DNA of 64,000 bases from Streptomyces sp. DH37 (lineage in GTDB: Bacteria > Actinomycetota > Actinomycetes > Streptomycetales > Streptomycetaceae). The notes below the pieces were generated by a model, which was not told where the DNA came from, searched no databases, and saw nothing but the letters and a program-made list of their open reading frames with translations. Where the stretch lies: positions 1-64,000 of the forward strand of contig NZ_JARVKV010000004.1 of NCBI RefSeq assembly GCF_029813835.1, read 5' to 3'. The translations under genes and the position numbers were made by a program. This document shows, in pieces, positions 56,915-64,000 of this stretch; position 1 is the first letter of the stretch, and every line of letters begins with the position of its first letter.

Positions 56915-58839
56915 GCGGGTTCTCCTGTTTCGTCGTGTACGGCGGGCGCCTGCGAGGACACCCAGAAACGGACGCTCTCGGTGGTCACCGTGAGCGCCAG
57001 GGCCACGGCCAGGACCGTGAGCGCGATCGTGAAGCCCTGACCCGCGGCCCACAGGACGGCGGCGGCCGTGACCACCACGACGCGTCCCTCGTGCCCGCCG
57101 ATCGCCCGCACCAGTCGTCGCGGGGGGGCGCCGGTGCCGCCGCGAATGCGGTACACCGTGTCGTAGTGATGGTAGGCGACCGCCGCGACCAGCCCGAACG
57201 CGGCGGGCAGGGCGCCGTCCGCCTCGGACCGGGCGGCCAGTACCAGGATCGTGGTGTACTCCGCCGCGCGGAAGAGGGGCGGCACCAGCCAGTCGAGCGC
57301 GCCCTTGAGCGGGCGGGCGACGGCGAGGCCGGCCAGTACGGCGTAGCCGAGCGCGGCGGCCGGGAGCGTGATTCCCACGGGGGCCCACAGCGCGGCGGAC
57401 ACCAGCCCGGCCGAGCCCAGCAGGGCGAGGGCGGGGGCGGTGAACGCGGGGAGCCGCGCCCCCCGGAGCGCGGCCGAGCCCAGCGCGACGCCCTCCGCCA
57501 GCGGTCCGGAGTCGGCCAGGTCGGCCAGGGCCCGGGCGGCGCGGTCGGTGCGCGCGGCCCTGCGCGTGAGCGAGCGCAGCACCCGCCCGGCGGTGGTGTA
57601 GCAGGCGGCGAACGCGCAGCCGGCCAGCAGCACGGTGAAGGTGGTGCGGGGGGTGGTGAGGGCGGTGAGGACGGCGATCAGCGTCCAGCGCTCCCCGATC
57701 GGCAGCACGATCATGCGGCGGGCCCACACCGTCCAGCCGACGCTGTCAAGCCTCCCGGACAGGGCGGCGGTGGGGCTGGTGTTGCCGGCGGCCCCTCCCT
57801 CCTCGCCTCCCTTCCCGTCCTCCCTCTCGTACCGATCGGCCTCGTTGAAGGAGAAGTCCACCACGTGGCGGCACGTCTGGAGCACCATCGCGCCCAGCGC
57901 CAGCGCCCACACGTCGTCACCGCCGCGGGCCGCGCCGAGCGCCAGGCCCGCGTAGTAGGCGTACTCCTTGGCGCGGTCGAAGGTGGCGTCCAGCCAGGCG
58001 CCGAGCGTGGAGTACTTCAGCGCGTAGCGGGCGAGCTGGCCGTCGGCGCAGTCCAGTACGAACGAGGCGATCAGCAGCACCCCGGCCGCGACGAAGCCGC
58101 CGCGGGTGCCGGTGGCGGCGCAGGCCGCCGCGACCAGCGCGGTGAGCAGCGAGGCGGTGGTCACCTGGTTGGGGGTGAGTCCGCGCCGCGCGCACCAGCG
58201 GGCGATGTACCGGGAGTAGGGGCTGACGAGGAAGGTGGTGAAGAAGCCGTCGCGGGACTTCACCGCCGAGCGCAGCCGCACCGCCTCCTCGTCGACGGCC
58301 GCCACGGCCCGCTCCGCCTCGGCGCGCTCCGCCTCGCCGGCGGGCACGGCGGCGACGAGCACCCCCAGCTCGGGCCGGTGGACGGCCGGGGCGTCCCCGT
58401 CCTCCTCCAGCGCGGCCGCCACCCGGTCGGGCAGGCCGGCGGGCTCCGGGGCGGCGGCCTCCGCGGCGTTCCCCCCGGCGGCGACCGGCGCGGTCCGCGC
58501 GGACGGGGCCGGGGCGGAGGCAGGGGCGGACGCGGCGGCCGCCACGGCCCGCGCCAGGGCGGCGCGCGCCCCGGGCCGGACGGTCAGGGCGCCGGGTACC
58601 GCGGCCGCGGGGAAGCGCGGGTCGGTCAGGGCCAGCCGCAGGCTGTGCGTGTGGCCGACGAAGCGGGGGTCGACGAGGGCGACGCGCTCACCGGCGGGCA
58701 CGGCGGCCAGCGCCACCTCCACCCCGGCGGCGTCGTCCGCCACCCGCACGTCGAACCCCAGCGACCGCAGATCGCCCTCCAGGGGCGCCCCCGCGACCGG
58801 CGGACCGGTGAGAATGGCGGTCGACAAGAACGAACTCAC
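56911..58839 (-). CDS. DUF5941 protein with CDP-alcohol phosphotransferase domain
   Basis: The 642-residue protein starts with a Rossmann-like domain (about 1-100), an Ala/Pro linker (100-140), then a membrane CDP-alcohol phosphotransferase domain with D263-C-A-D266-G-Q-L-A-R271, Gly280, Asp284 and Asp288 (complete signature). A C-terminal half (about 370-630) contains roughly eight further helices and is the DUF5941 part. The first gene of the polymer locus, it probably transfers an alcohol phosphate to a lipid carrier. Its substrate is unknown. Confidence 0.85.
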   Translation of the reverse strand: MSSFLSTAILTGPPVAGAPLEGDLRSLGFDVRVADDAAGVEVALAAVPAGERVALVDPRFVGHTHSLRLALTDPRFPAAAVPGALTVRPGARAALARAVAAAASAPASAPAPSARTAPVAAGGNAAEAAAPEPAGLPDRVAAALEEDGDAPAVHRPELGVLVAAVPAGEAERAEAERAVAAVDEEAVRLRSAVKSRDGFFTTFLVSPYSRYIARWCARRGLTPNQVTTASLLTALVAAACAATGTRGGFVAAGVLLIASFVLDCADGQLARYALKYSTLGAWLDATFDRAKEYAYYAGLALGAARGGDDVWALALGAMVLQTCRHVVDFSFNEADRYEREDGKGGEEGGAAGNTSPTAALSGRLDSVGWTVWARRMIVLPIGERWTLIAVLTALTTPRTTFTVLLAGCAFAACYTTAGRVLRSLTRRAARTDRAARALADLADSGPLAEGVALGSAALRGARLPAFTAPALALLGSAGLVSAALWAPVGITLPAAALGYAVLAGLAVARPLKGALDWLVPPLFRAAEYTTILVLAARSEADGALPAAFGLVAAVAYHHYDTVYRIRGGTGAPPRRLVRAIGGHEGRVVVVTAAAVLWAAGQGFTIALTVLAVALALTVTTESVRFWVSSQAPAVHDETGEPA

Positions 58840-59486
58840 TCCTTGGAAGCCGTGTTGTCCGCGGCGCGGTCCGTACGGGCGGCATCCGGGCAGCGGTCAC
58901 CGTGCGCCATCACCCGTTCGGGGCAGGCGGCACGTGGCCAGAGGTTATCGGATCGGTGGAAGCGGCCGTTCACCCCTCATTCACCGGGGAGAGACCACCC
59001 CACCGGCACGAAACATGACAGAACACCACGGACCGCGGCCCAGCATCCTCGATCACGGCGGTCCGCACAAGAACCGCGCCCGTGGCGGCCCTCGGCCGGT
59101 GACCATGACGCGGCCACGGCGCAGTCGTGACGCAGTCATGGCACAGCCATGACGCAGCCATGGCACAGCCGTGACGCAGCCATGACGCGGCCGTGACCGC
59201 GTCACGAAGGACCCGCGGCGCGGCCGTGACGCGGCAGAACACCCCGGCGCGGGGTGCTCCGGACGGCGGTCCCGGTCCCGGAGAGCGAGTCCCCACGGCG
59301 CCCCCCCTACCGGAACCAACTCCTCCGGATGGCGGGCGCGACAAGAAGACGCAGGTGGAAAGCGCAGGTCAAAGGGGATGACAACGGTGTTCAGTGCCGC
59401 GTTGCCCCATACCCCCCGCCCGTAGTTCACTGAGATCGTCCGCAGGGTCGTCCGCGACACTGACCGCGATACGGGAGGCATCACCC
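58840..59486. other. Gene-free region with promoters and an 11-bp array
   Basis: Both flanking genes point away from this 647-base interval. It includes A/T-richer DNA around 58940-59060 that may hold the DUF5941 promoter, the 11-bp array at 59104-59202, and A/T-richer DNA at 59340-59440 upstream of the cation exporter. I see no convincing gene. Confidence 0.55.
59104..59202. repeat. Nine-unit 11-bp tandem array, consensus CATGACGCAGC
   Basis: Units begin at 59104 and every 11 bases to 59192. Position-specific variation (A/G at base 2, G/A at base 5, C/T at the end) leaves the phase intact. Eleven bases is not a multiple of three, so this is not a coding repeat. More fragments such as GCCGTGACGCGGC follow near 59230. 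Confidence 0.9.
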
Positions 59487-60425
59487 ATGGGCGCAGGGCA
59501 CAACCACGGCGGGTCGCGGCCCGGCGGACCGGGCACGGCGGGCGCCGCGTACCGGGGGCGGCTGCGCGCCGCCCTGGCCATCGCGGTCGTCCTGCTGATC
59601 GCCGAGCTCGTGGGCGCCGCGCTGACCGGCTCCCTGGCGCTGCTGGCGGACGCCGGCCATGTGGCGACCGACGCGATCGGCATCGGGATGGCGCTGCTGG
59701 CGATCCACGTCGCCAACCGGCCCGGCGGCAGCGAGCGGCGCACCTTCGGCTTCGCCCGGGCCGAGATCCTGGCCGCGTTGCTGAACTGCCTGCTGCTGCT
59801 CGGGGTCGGCGGCTACATCCTGGTGGAGGCCGTCGACCGGCTGCGCCACCCGGCGGAGGTGCCCGGCGGGCTGACGGTCCTCTTCGGCGTCGTCGGCCTG
59901 GCCCTCAACGGCCTGTCCCTGGCCCTGCTGATGCGCGGGCAGCGGGAGAGCCTGAACGTGCGCGGTGCCTTCCTGGAGGTGGCGGCGGACGCCCTGGGCT
60001 CGCTGGCGGTGATCGTCGCCGCGCTGGTGATCGTGCTCACCGGCTGGCGGCAGGCCGACCCGATCGCCTCGCTGCTGATCGCGGTGCTGATCGTGCCGCG
60101 CACGGTGAAGCTGGCGCGCGAGGCGATCGACGTCCTGCTGGAGGCCGCGCCCCGGCACGTGGACATGGCCGAGGTGCGGGCGCACATCCTGGGGGTGCGC
60201 GGGGTGGAGGACCTGCACGACCTGCACGTGTGGACCATCACCTCCGGCATGCCGGTGCTCTCCGCGCACGTGGTGGTCGGCCGGGAGGCGCTGGAGGCCG
60301 AGGGCCACGACAGGATCCTGCGGGACCTCCAGAACTGCCTGGGGCGGCACTTCGCCGTCGAGCACTGCACGTTCCAGCTGGAGCCGCACGGGCACGCGGC
60401 GCGCGAGGGGCGGCTGTGCCACTGA
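59487..60425 (+). CDS. Cation diffusion facilitator (CzcD/ZitB-type)
   Basis: The 312-residue protein has six helices and the CDF metal site: LLADAGHVATDAIG (about 50-63, HxxxD) in helix 2 and AFLEVAADALGSLA (about 161-174) in helix 5. The cytoplasmic C-terminal domain starts at about 215 and contains DLHDLHVWTITSG (about 242-254). A His-rich MGAGHNHGG start is typical. It exports Zn2+ or a similar ion in exchange for protons. GGGAGG at 59473-59478 supports the ATG at 59487. Confidence 0.92.
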   Translation: MGAGHNHGGSRPGGPGTAGAAYRGRLRAALAIAVVLLIAELVGAALTGSLALLADAGHVATDAIGIGMALLAIHVANRPGGSERRTFGFARAEILAALLNCLLLLGVGGYILVEAVDRLRHPAEVPGGLTVLFGVVGLALNGLSLALLMRGQRESLNVRGAFLEVAADALGSLAVIVAALVIVLTGWRQADPIASLLIAVLIVPRTVKLAREAIDVLLEAAPRHVDMAEVRAHILGVRGVEDLHDLHVWTITSGMPVLSAHVVVGREALEAEGHDRILRDLQNCLGRHFAVEHCTFQLEPHGHAAREGRLCH

Positions 60426-60567
60426 CGCCGCGCCGGGCGCCCCGTGGTGCGCGCCCGGCGTCCCGCGGCAGGCCGGCGAGCGGCGCCCGGCGGTGTGCGG
60501 CACACTGGACCGGACAGTCGGAACATCGGAGAACCGCCGTTCCGGCGCGTTCTGGTGAAAGGCGGAC

Positions 60568-61128
60568 ATGACGAACGGCACGGCGGACCCGATCATGCTC
60601 GAGTTGGTCGACGAGGACGGTACGACGATCGGGACCGCGGAGAAGCTGTCCGCCCACCAGGCCCCCGGCCGGCTGCACCGGGCCTTCTCCGTCTTCCTCT
60701 TCGACGACATGGGCCGGCTGCTGCTCCAGCGCAGGGCGCTGGGCAAGTACCACTCCCCCGGCGTGTGGTCCAACACCTGCTGCGGCCACCCCTACCCCGG
60801 CGAGCCGCCCTTCGTCGCCGCCGCGCGCCGGGTCGGCGAGGAGCTGGGCGTGGCGCCCTGGCTGATGCGGGAGGCGGGCACGGTGCGCTACAACCACCCG
60901 GACCCGGCCTCCGGCCTGGTCGAGCAGGAGTACAACCACCTCTTCGCGGGGCTGGTGCGCGACGTCCCGCGGCCGGACCCGGAGGAGATCGCCGAGACGG
61001 CGTTCGTGACCCCCGAGGAACTGCTCAAGCGCCACGAGGCGGACCCGTTCTCGGCCTGGTTCATGACGGTGCTGGACGCGGCGCGCGGCGGCATCCGCGA
61101 GGTGGCCGGGCGCTCGGCGGGCTGGTGA
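60568..61128 (+). CDS. idi: Isopentenyl-diphosphate delta-isomerase, type I
   Basis: The 186-residue Nudix-fold enzyme interconverts IPP and DMAPP. NTCCGHPYPGE (about 67-77) contains the catalytic Cys and metal ligand His. The Nudix-like segment is AAARRVGEELGV, and EQEYNHLFAG (about 114-123) supplies the glutamates. ATG 60568 follows a GTGAAAGGCGG site. It is monocistronic and away from the squalene genes. Confidence 0.92.
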   Translation: MTNGTADPIMLELVDEDGTTIGTAEKLSAHQAPGRLHRAFSVFLFDDMGRLLLQRRALGKYHSPGVWSNTCCGHPYPGEPPFVAAARRVGEELGVAPWLMREAGTVRYNHPDPASGLVEQEYNHLFAGLVRDVPRPDPEEIAETAFVTPEELLKRHEADPFSAWFMTVLDAARGGIREVAGRSAGW

Positions 61129-61154
61129 CGCCCGCGGCGGGCCGCCCGGCGGGG

Positions 61155-61796
61155 TCAGCGGGCCGGTGACGGCGGCGTCGACGGGGGTGCCCACGGCGGT
61201 GTCGACGGCGGCAGGGGCGTCAGGGGTGTCAGGGGTGTCAGGGGCAGCGTGACCCGCACCACCTTGCCGCCGGAGGCGGTCTGCTCGACCTCGCAGCTCC
61301 CGCCCGCCTCGGCGACGGTGGCCTTGACCAGGAGCAGTCCCCGTCCCCCGGTGTGCTCGTGCGCCGGTTCGGCGGCCAGCGCCGCGGGACGGTAGGGATG
61401 GCCGTCCTCCACCCCCAGACGCACCCAGCCGGCGCCGAGGGAGACCTCGACGCCGATCTCCGCGGAGAGCAGGGCGGCGTGCCGTACGGCGTTGGTGACC
61501 AGCTCGGAGACGATCAGCGACAGGCTGTGCACCAGTTCGTCGGGGACGGGCGCCCGTCTGCGGCGGACGAGGTCCCGCACGGCGTGGCGCGCCCGGGGCA
61601 CGGAGGACTCCCGCACCGGGGCGGTGAACCGCCAGGTGCCCTCGTACGGCTCGGGCCGGGGCGGAGGCTGGAGCCGTGCCTGCGGCCGGGGCCGCGGTGG
61701 CGGTGGTGGTGGCGGCGGCGGTACAACCTGCCGGTCCGGCGCCGCGACCGGCGTCCGTCCGCCCTGGTCAGGGAAGGAATCCCCGCGGATCTCCAT
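61155..61796 (-). CDS. HATPase-type anti-sigma/regulatory ATP-binding protein
   Basis: The 213-residue protein (from ATG 61796) has a run of nine prolines at about residues 27-35, then a GHKL domain: N box LIVSELVTNAVRHA (about 98-111), G1 VEDGHPYRP (about 129-137) and G2 GGRGLLLVKATV (about 147-158). These match RsbW/SpoIIAB-like serine kinases or anti-sigma factors, which are abundant in Streptomyces. The C-terminal PLTPLTPLTPLPPS is encoded by 9-bp repeats. A TTG at 61931 is in frame but lacks support. Confidence 0.8.
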   Translation of the reverse strand: MEIRGDSFPDQGGRTPVAAPDRQVVPPPPPPPPPRPRPQARLQPPPRPEPYEGTWRFTAPVRESSVPRARHAVRDLVRRRRAPVPDELVHSLSLIVSELVTNAVRHAALLSAEIGVEVSLGAGWVRLGVEDGHPYRPAALAAEPAHEHTGGRGLLLVKATVAEAGGSCEVEQTASGGKVVRVTLPLTPLTPLTPLPPSTPPWAPPSTPPSPAR

Positions 61797-62022
61797 CTGC
61801 CGTACCCCGCTCTCGGCTCTCGCCGGCCGTTCCCGCCCGGCCCGGTTCCGGACCGGTTCTCCCGTCGAGTGTTGGCCCGCGGTGCGGGCGGTCCGGCCGG
61901 GTGACTGCAAGTCGGCACTTATCGATGGCAATTGACAGAAGACTTACGCGCCGTTCGCGACCGTGACCGGCCTTGCGCGACCGGTTCCGCGGCCCCCGCG
62001 ACGGTCCCGGACACCCGGCCGT

Positions 62023-62028
62023 TACGAT
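62023..62028 (+). promoter_or_regulatory. -10 element of a leaderless promoter for the enoyl-CoA hydratase gene
   Basis: TACGAT lies seven bases before the ATG at 62036, so transcription would begin at or beside the start codon. No ribosome site is present. Confidence 0.5.
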
Positions 62029-62035
62029 CCGGCCC

Positions 62036-62827
62036 ATGCCCCCGCACACCCCGCCGGACGGCAGCCCGGCCCTGCTGGTCTCCGCCGAGGACGGCGTCGC
62101 CACCCTCACCATCCGCAACCCGGCCAAGCGCAACGCGATGACGCCGGAGATGTGGCGCCGGGTGCCCGCCGAGCTGGAGCGGCTGGCGGCCGACCCCGCC
62201 GTGCGGGCGCTGGTCCTCACCGGCGAGGGCGGCACCTTCTGCGCGGGCGCCGACATCACCGCCCTGCGCGAGGGCGACGAGGAGTCCCGCGGCCTGGCGG
62301 TGGCCGCCGAGGAGGCCCTGGCGGCTTTCCCGCGGCCCACGCTCGCCGCCGTACGCGGCCACTGCGTGGGCGGCGGCTGCCAGCTCGCCGTCGCCTGCGA
62401 CCTGCGCTTCGCCGCCGAGGACGCCCTGTTCGGCATCACCCCGGCCCGGCTCGGCATCGTCTACGGCGCCTCCTCCACCCGGCGCCTGGTCTCCCTGGTC
62501 GGCCCGGCCACCGCCAAGTACCTGCTGTTCTCCGGCGAGCTGATCGGCGCCGGGCGGGCCCTGCGCACCGGACTGGTCGACGAGGTGCACCCGGCGGACG
62601 AGCTGGACGGGCGGGTCGCGGCGTTCGCGCGCCTGCTCGTCTCGCGCTCGCAGCTCACCCAGGCCGCCGCCAAGGAGTTCGCCGGCGCCGCGGACGGGCC
62701 CGTGCGGCCGGAGCGGATCGCGTACTGGGAGGAGCGCGCCCGGGAGAGCGGCGAGCGGGCCGAGGGGGTCGCCGCCTTCCTGGAGCGGCGCGCCCCGGTT
62801 TTCACCTGGCCTCTTACCGGCGGGTAA
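62036..62827 (+). CDS. Enoyl-CoA hydratase/isomerase family protein
   Basis: The 263-residue crotonase-fold protein has NPAKRNAMTPEMWRR, the oxyanion-hole segment GGTFCAGADITALREGD (about 66-82) and GHCVGGGCQLAVACDLRFA (about 104-122). The usual catalytic glutamates of classic hydratases near GG(G/N)xxL and the downstream PExx are only partly recognisable (ITPARLGIVYGAS), so isomerase or other crotonase activity is possible. It seems to be leaderless. Confidence 0.85.
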   Translation: MPPHTPPDGSPALLVSAEDGVATLTIRNPAKRNAMTPEMWRRVPAELERLAADPAVRALVLTGEGGTFCAGADITALREGDEESRGLAVAAEEALAAFPRPTLAAVRGHCVGGGCQLAVACDLRFAAEDALFGITPARLGIVYGASSTRRLVSLVGPATAKYLLFSGELIGAGRALRTGLVDEVHPADELDGRVAAFARLLVSRSQLTQAAAKEFAGAADGPVRPERIAYWEERARESGERAEGVAAFLERRAPVFTWPLTGG

Positions 62828-62830
62828 CGT
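62825..62830 (+). promoter_or_regulatory. -10 element of a leaderless promoter for the SCO6745-type gene
   Basis: TAACGT overlaps the preceding stop codon and lies six bases before the ATG at 62837. No ribosome site is visible. Confidence 0.45.
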
Positions 62831-62836
62831 TCGGGC

Positions 62837-63700
62837 ATGACGTCCCTCCCCGCGAAGGCCGGACGGCGCTGCCACGCCGTCGTCAACCCGCTGCACTCGG
62901 CCCTCTACTTCGCCCCCGACCTGGCCGGAGAGCTGGCCCCCTACGGCATCGAGGACCCCTCCGCGGTCTACTTCGCCGGGCGCGCCGCCGCGCTGGGCCG
63001 GGTCGGCCCCGGGGCCGTCACCGCGGTCTTCTACAACTTCCACCACGACCTCGTCGCCCGCCACGTGCCGGGCGTGTGGGAGCTGGCCGCCCCCGAGACC
63101 GTGCTCGCCGCGCGGCTGCGCGCCGCCGACTCCCTGCTGCGGCGGCTCCTGGGCGAGGAGGCGGTGGCCTCCGAGGAGATGGCCGAGGCCGCCGCGCTGG
63201 CGCTGCGCGCCGCCGAGGCGTGCACCCGCGCGGGCCGCCCGCTGTACGCCGCGCTCGCCGACCTCCCCGTGCCCGAGGCCCCGCACCTGGCGCTGTGGCA
63301 CGGCGCCTCGCTGCTGCGCGAGCACCGCGGCGACGCGCACGTCGCCGTCCTCCTGCGCGCCGGGCTGGACCCGCTGGAGGCGCTGGTCAGCCACACCGCC
63401 GGCGGCCGCGGCATGCGCCCCAAGTGGGTGCTGGCCACCCGCGGTTACGGCCGCCGGGACTGGGAGGAGGCCCAGGAGCGGCTGCGCGGGCGCGGACTGC
63501 TGGACGGCGACGGCGAGTTGACCGGGGCCGGAACGGAACTGCGCAGGGCGCTGGAGGAGGAGACCGACCGGCTCGACCGCGCGCCGTACGAGCACCTGGG
63601 CGCGGCGGGCACCGAGCGGCTGACCGAGCTGTGCGGCGCCTTCACCGGCGCGGCCCTCGGCGCGGGCGCCTTCCCCGCGGACCTGGTCGGCAAGGGCTGA
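62837..63700 (+). CDS. SCO6745 family protein
   Basis: The 287-residue protein matches the actinobacterial SCO6745 family: AVVNPLHSALYFAPDL near the start, VFYNFHHDLVARHVPGVW (about 57-74) and LWHGASLLREHRGDAHVAVL (about 154-173), followed by a winged-helix-like C-terminus (GMRPKWVLATRGY to about 260). It may bind DNA or haem; no function is proved. A second -10-like TAACGT precedes it, suggesting its own leaderless promoter. Confidence 0.82.
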   Translation: MTSLPAKAGRRCHAVVNPLHSALYFAPDLAGELAPYGIEDPSAVYFAGRAAALGRVGPGAVTAVFYNFHHDLVARHVPGVWELAAPETVLAARLRAADSLLRRLLGEEAVASEEMAEAAALALRAAEACTRAGRPLYAALADLPVPEAPHLALWHGASLLREHRGDAHVAVLLRAGLDPLEALVSHTAGGRGMRPKWVLATRGYGRRDWEEAQERLRGRGLLDGDGELTGAGTELRRALEEETDRLDRAPYEHLGAAGTERLTELCGAFTGAALGAGAFPADLVGKG

Positions 63701-63791
63701 ACGGATTCCGGGGGACGCTCCAGGAGGGGCGAAAACCGGCCAAGTCGGGCAGAAGGCGTTTGTCCGGAACGTGAGCGGTCACGCGTTTCCC

Positions 63792-63917
63792 ATGTTCCGA
63801 GCCATAGCAGACGCACTCCGTACCGTGGGCGGCGCCATCGCGACCGTGGTGACGCTCCCCTTCCGACTCCTCGCCCGCCTCTTCGGCGGAGCTTCGCACG
63901 CCGGACGCCGCGTCTGA
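63792..63917 (+). CDS. LPFR-motif small protein, 41 residues
   Basis: ATG 63792 to TGA 63915-63917 encodes MFRAIADALRTVGGAIATVV, then TLPFRLLARLFGGASHAGRRV. This is the conserved actinobacterial small protein with an LPFR motif at about residues 22-25. An amphipathic or membrane helix occupies residues 3-35, and the tail is basic. It is easily missed by gene callers because of its size. No clear ribosome site is seen, and its function is unknown. Confidence 0.75.
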   Translation: MFRAIADALRTVGGAIATVVTLPFRLLARLFGGASHAGRRV

Positions 63918-63995
63918 CCGTCCGCCTGTCGGTGCGGCCTGTAACAATGCGGGCTACCGGGGGGAGCACCCAGCACCGAGAAGGCGGAACGGATC

Positions 63996-64000
63996 GTGAC
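63996..64000 (+). CDS. Possible start of a gene continuing beyond the window
   Basis: A GTG at 63996 follows GAAGGCGG about eight bases upstream, and TAACAAT-like sequence at 63941-63947 could be a promoter element. Only two codons are visible, so the product cannot be named. Confidence 0.3.

Noticed and set aside
59104..59202. CRISPR array
   Set aside because: Units are directly adjacent with an 11-bp period and no spacers, and no cas genes are present.
1..64000. tRNA or rRNA genes
   Set aside because: No cloverleaf-compatible GGTTCGANTCC arm or conserved rRNA segment was noticed by eye; a covariance-model search would settle it.

Overview
The window is a high-GC actinobacterial chromosome segment. 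Base composition, codon third-position bias, GTG starts, GTGA/ATGA gene overlaps and family content (conservon, DUF2180, DUF6480, LPFR small protein, SCO6745-type protein) all point to Streptomyces or a close relative. I see no tRNA, rRNA, insertion sequence, prophage or CRISPR array. The genes are mostly complete and densely packed.

Region by region. 0.4-5.1 kb: CDGSH protein and HemK-like methyltransferase, zinc alcohol dehydrogenase, small membrane protein, secreted gamma-glutamyltransferase. 5.2-12.3 kb (minus): a six-gene Mrp Na+/H+ antiporter operon with fused MnhA-MnhB, preceded by a DUF2180 gene and a small membrane protein gene. Its apparent promoter is one of two divergent perfect SigB-type promoters (GTTT-N15-GGGTAC); the other drives a hemerythrin-like protein and an epimerase. 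14.3-15.5 kb: pyruvyl-transferase-like protein and DUF6480. 15.6-28.5 kb (plus): a long, translationally coupled cluster for a carbamoylated, heptose-containing glycoconjugate: UXS-like dehydratase, NodU-type carbamoyltransferase, GmhB, GmhA, HldE and seven glycosyltransferases.

28.5-37.9 kb: small stress-type proteins (ChaB/Rho-N, DUF2267, DUF8129-like, DUF3140), a methyltransferase coupled to a PAS-GGDEF-EAL protein, SoxR divergent from a split transketolase with a convincing SoxR box between them, and an isolated acyl-CoA dehydrogenase behind a palindromic operator. 37.9-41.8 kb (minus): a conservon (CvnA-D plus GAF protein). 41.8-42.8 kb: gene-free. 42.8-48.2 kb: tyrosine phosphatase, then a squalene module (hpnC, hpnD, hpnE, polyprenyl synthase) without its usual squalene-hopene cyclase. 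48.5-51.6 kb: TetR and MMPL exporter with paired operators.

51.5-58.8 kb (minus): a surface-polymer locus with TagGH-like ABC exporter, GT2, two CDP-alcohol phosphotransferases (one fused in a DUF5941 protein), an AraM-like sn-glycerol-1-phosphate dehydrogenase and a sugar-phosphate-type nucleotidyltransferase. 59-64 kb: cation efflux protein, type I IPP isomerase, HATPase regulator, enoyl-CoA hydratase, SCO6745 family protein and a 41-residue LPFR-motif protein.

Two things stand out. First, two glycopolymer systems (heptose/carbamoyl, and glycerol-1-phosphate/CDP-alcohol) whose products are not obvious. Second, many intergenic gaps carry short tandem arrays of 11-bp (sometimes 10- or 9-bp) period with unrelated unit sequences.
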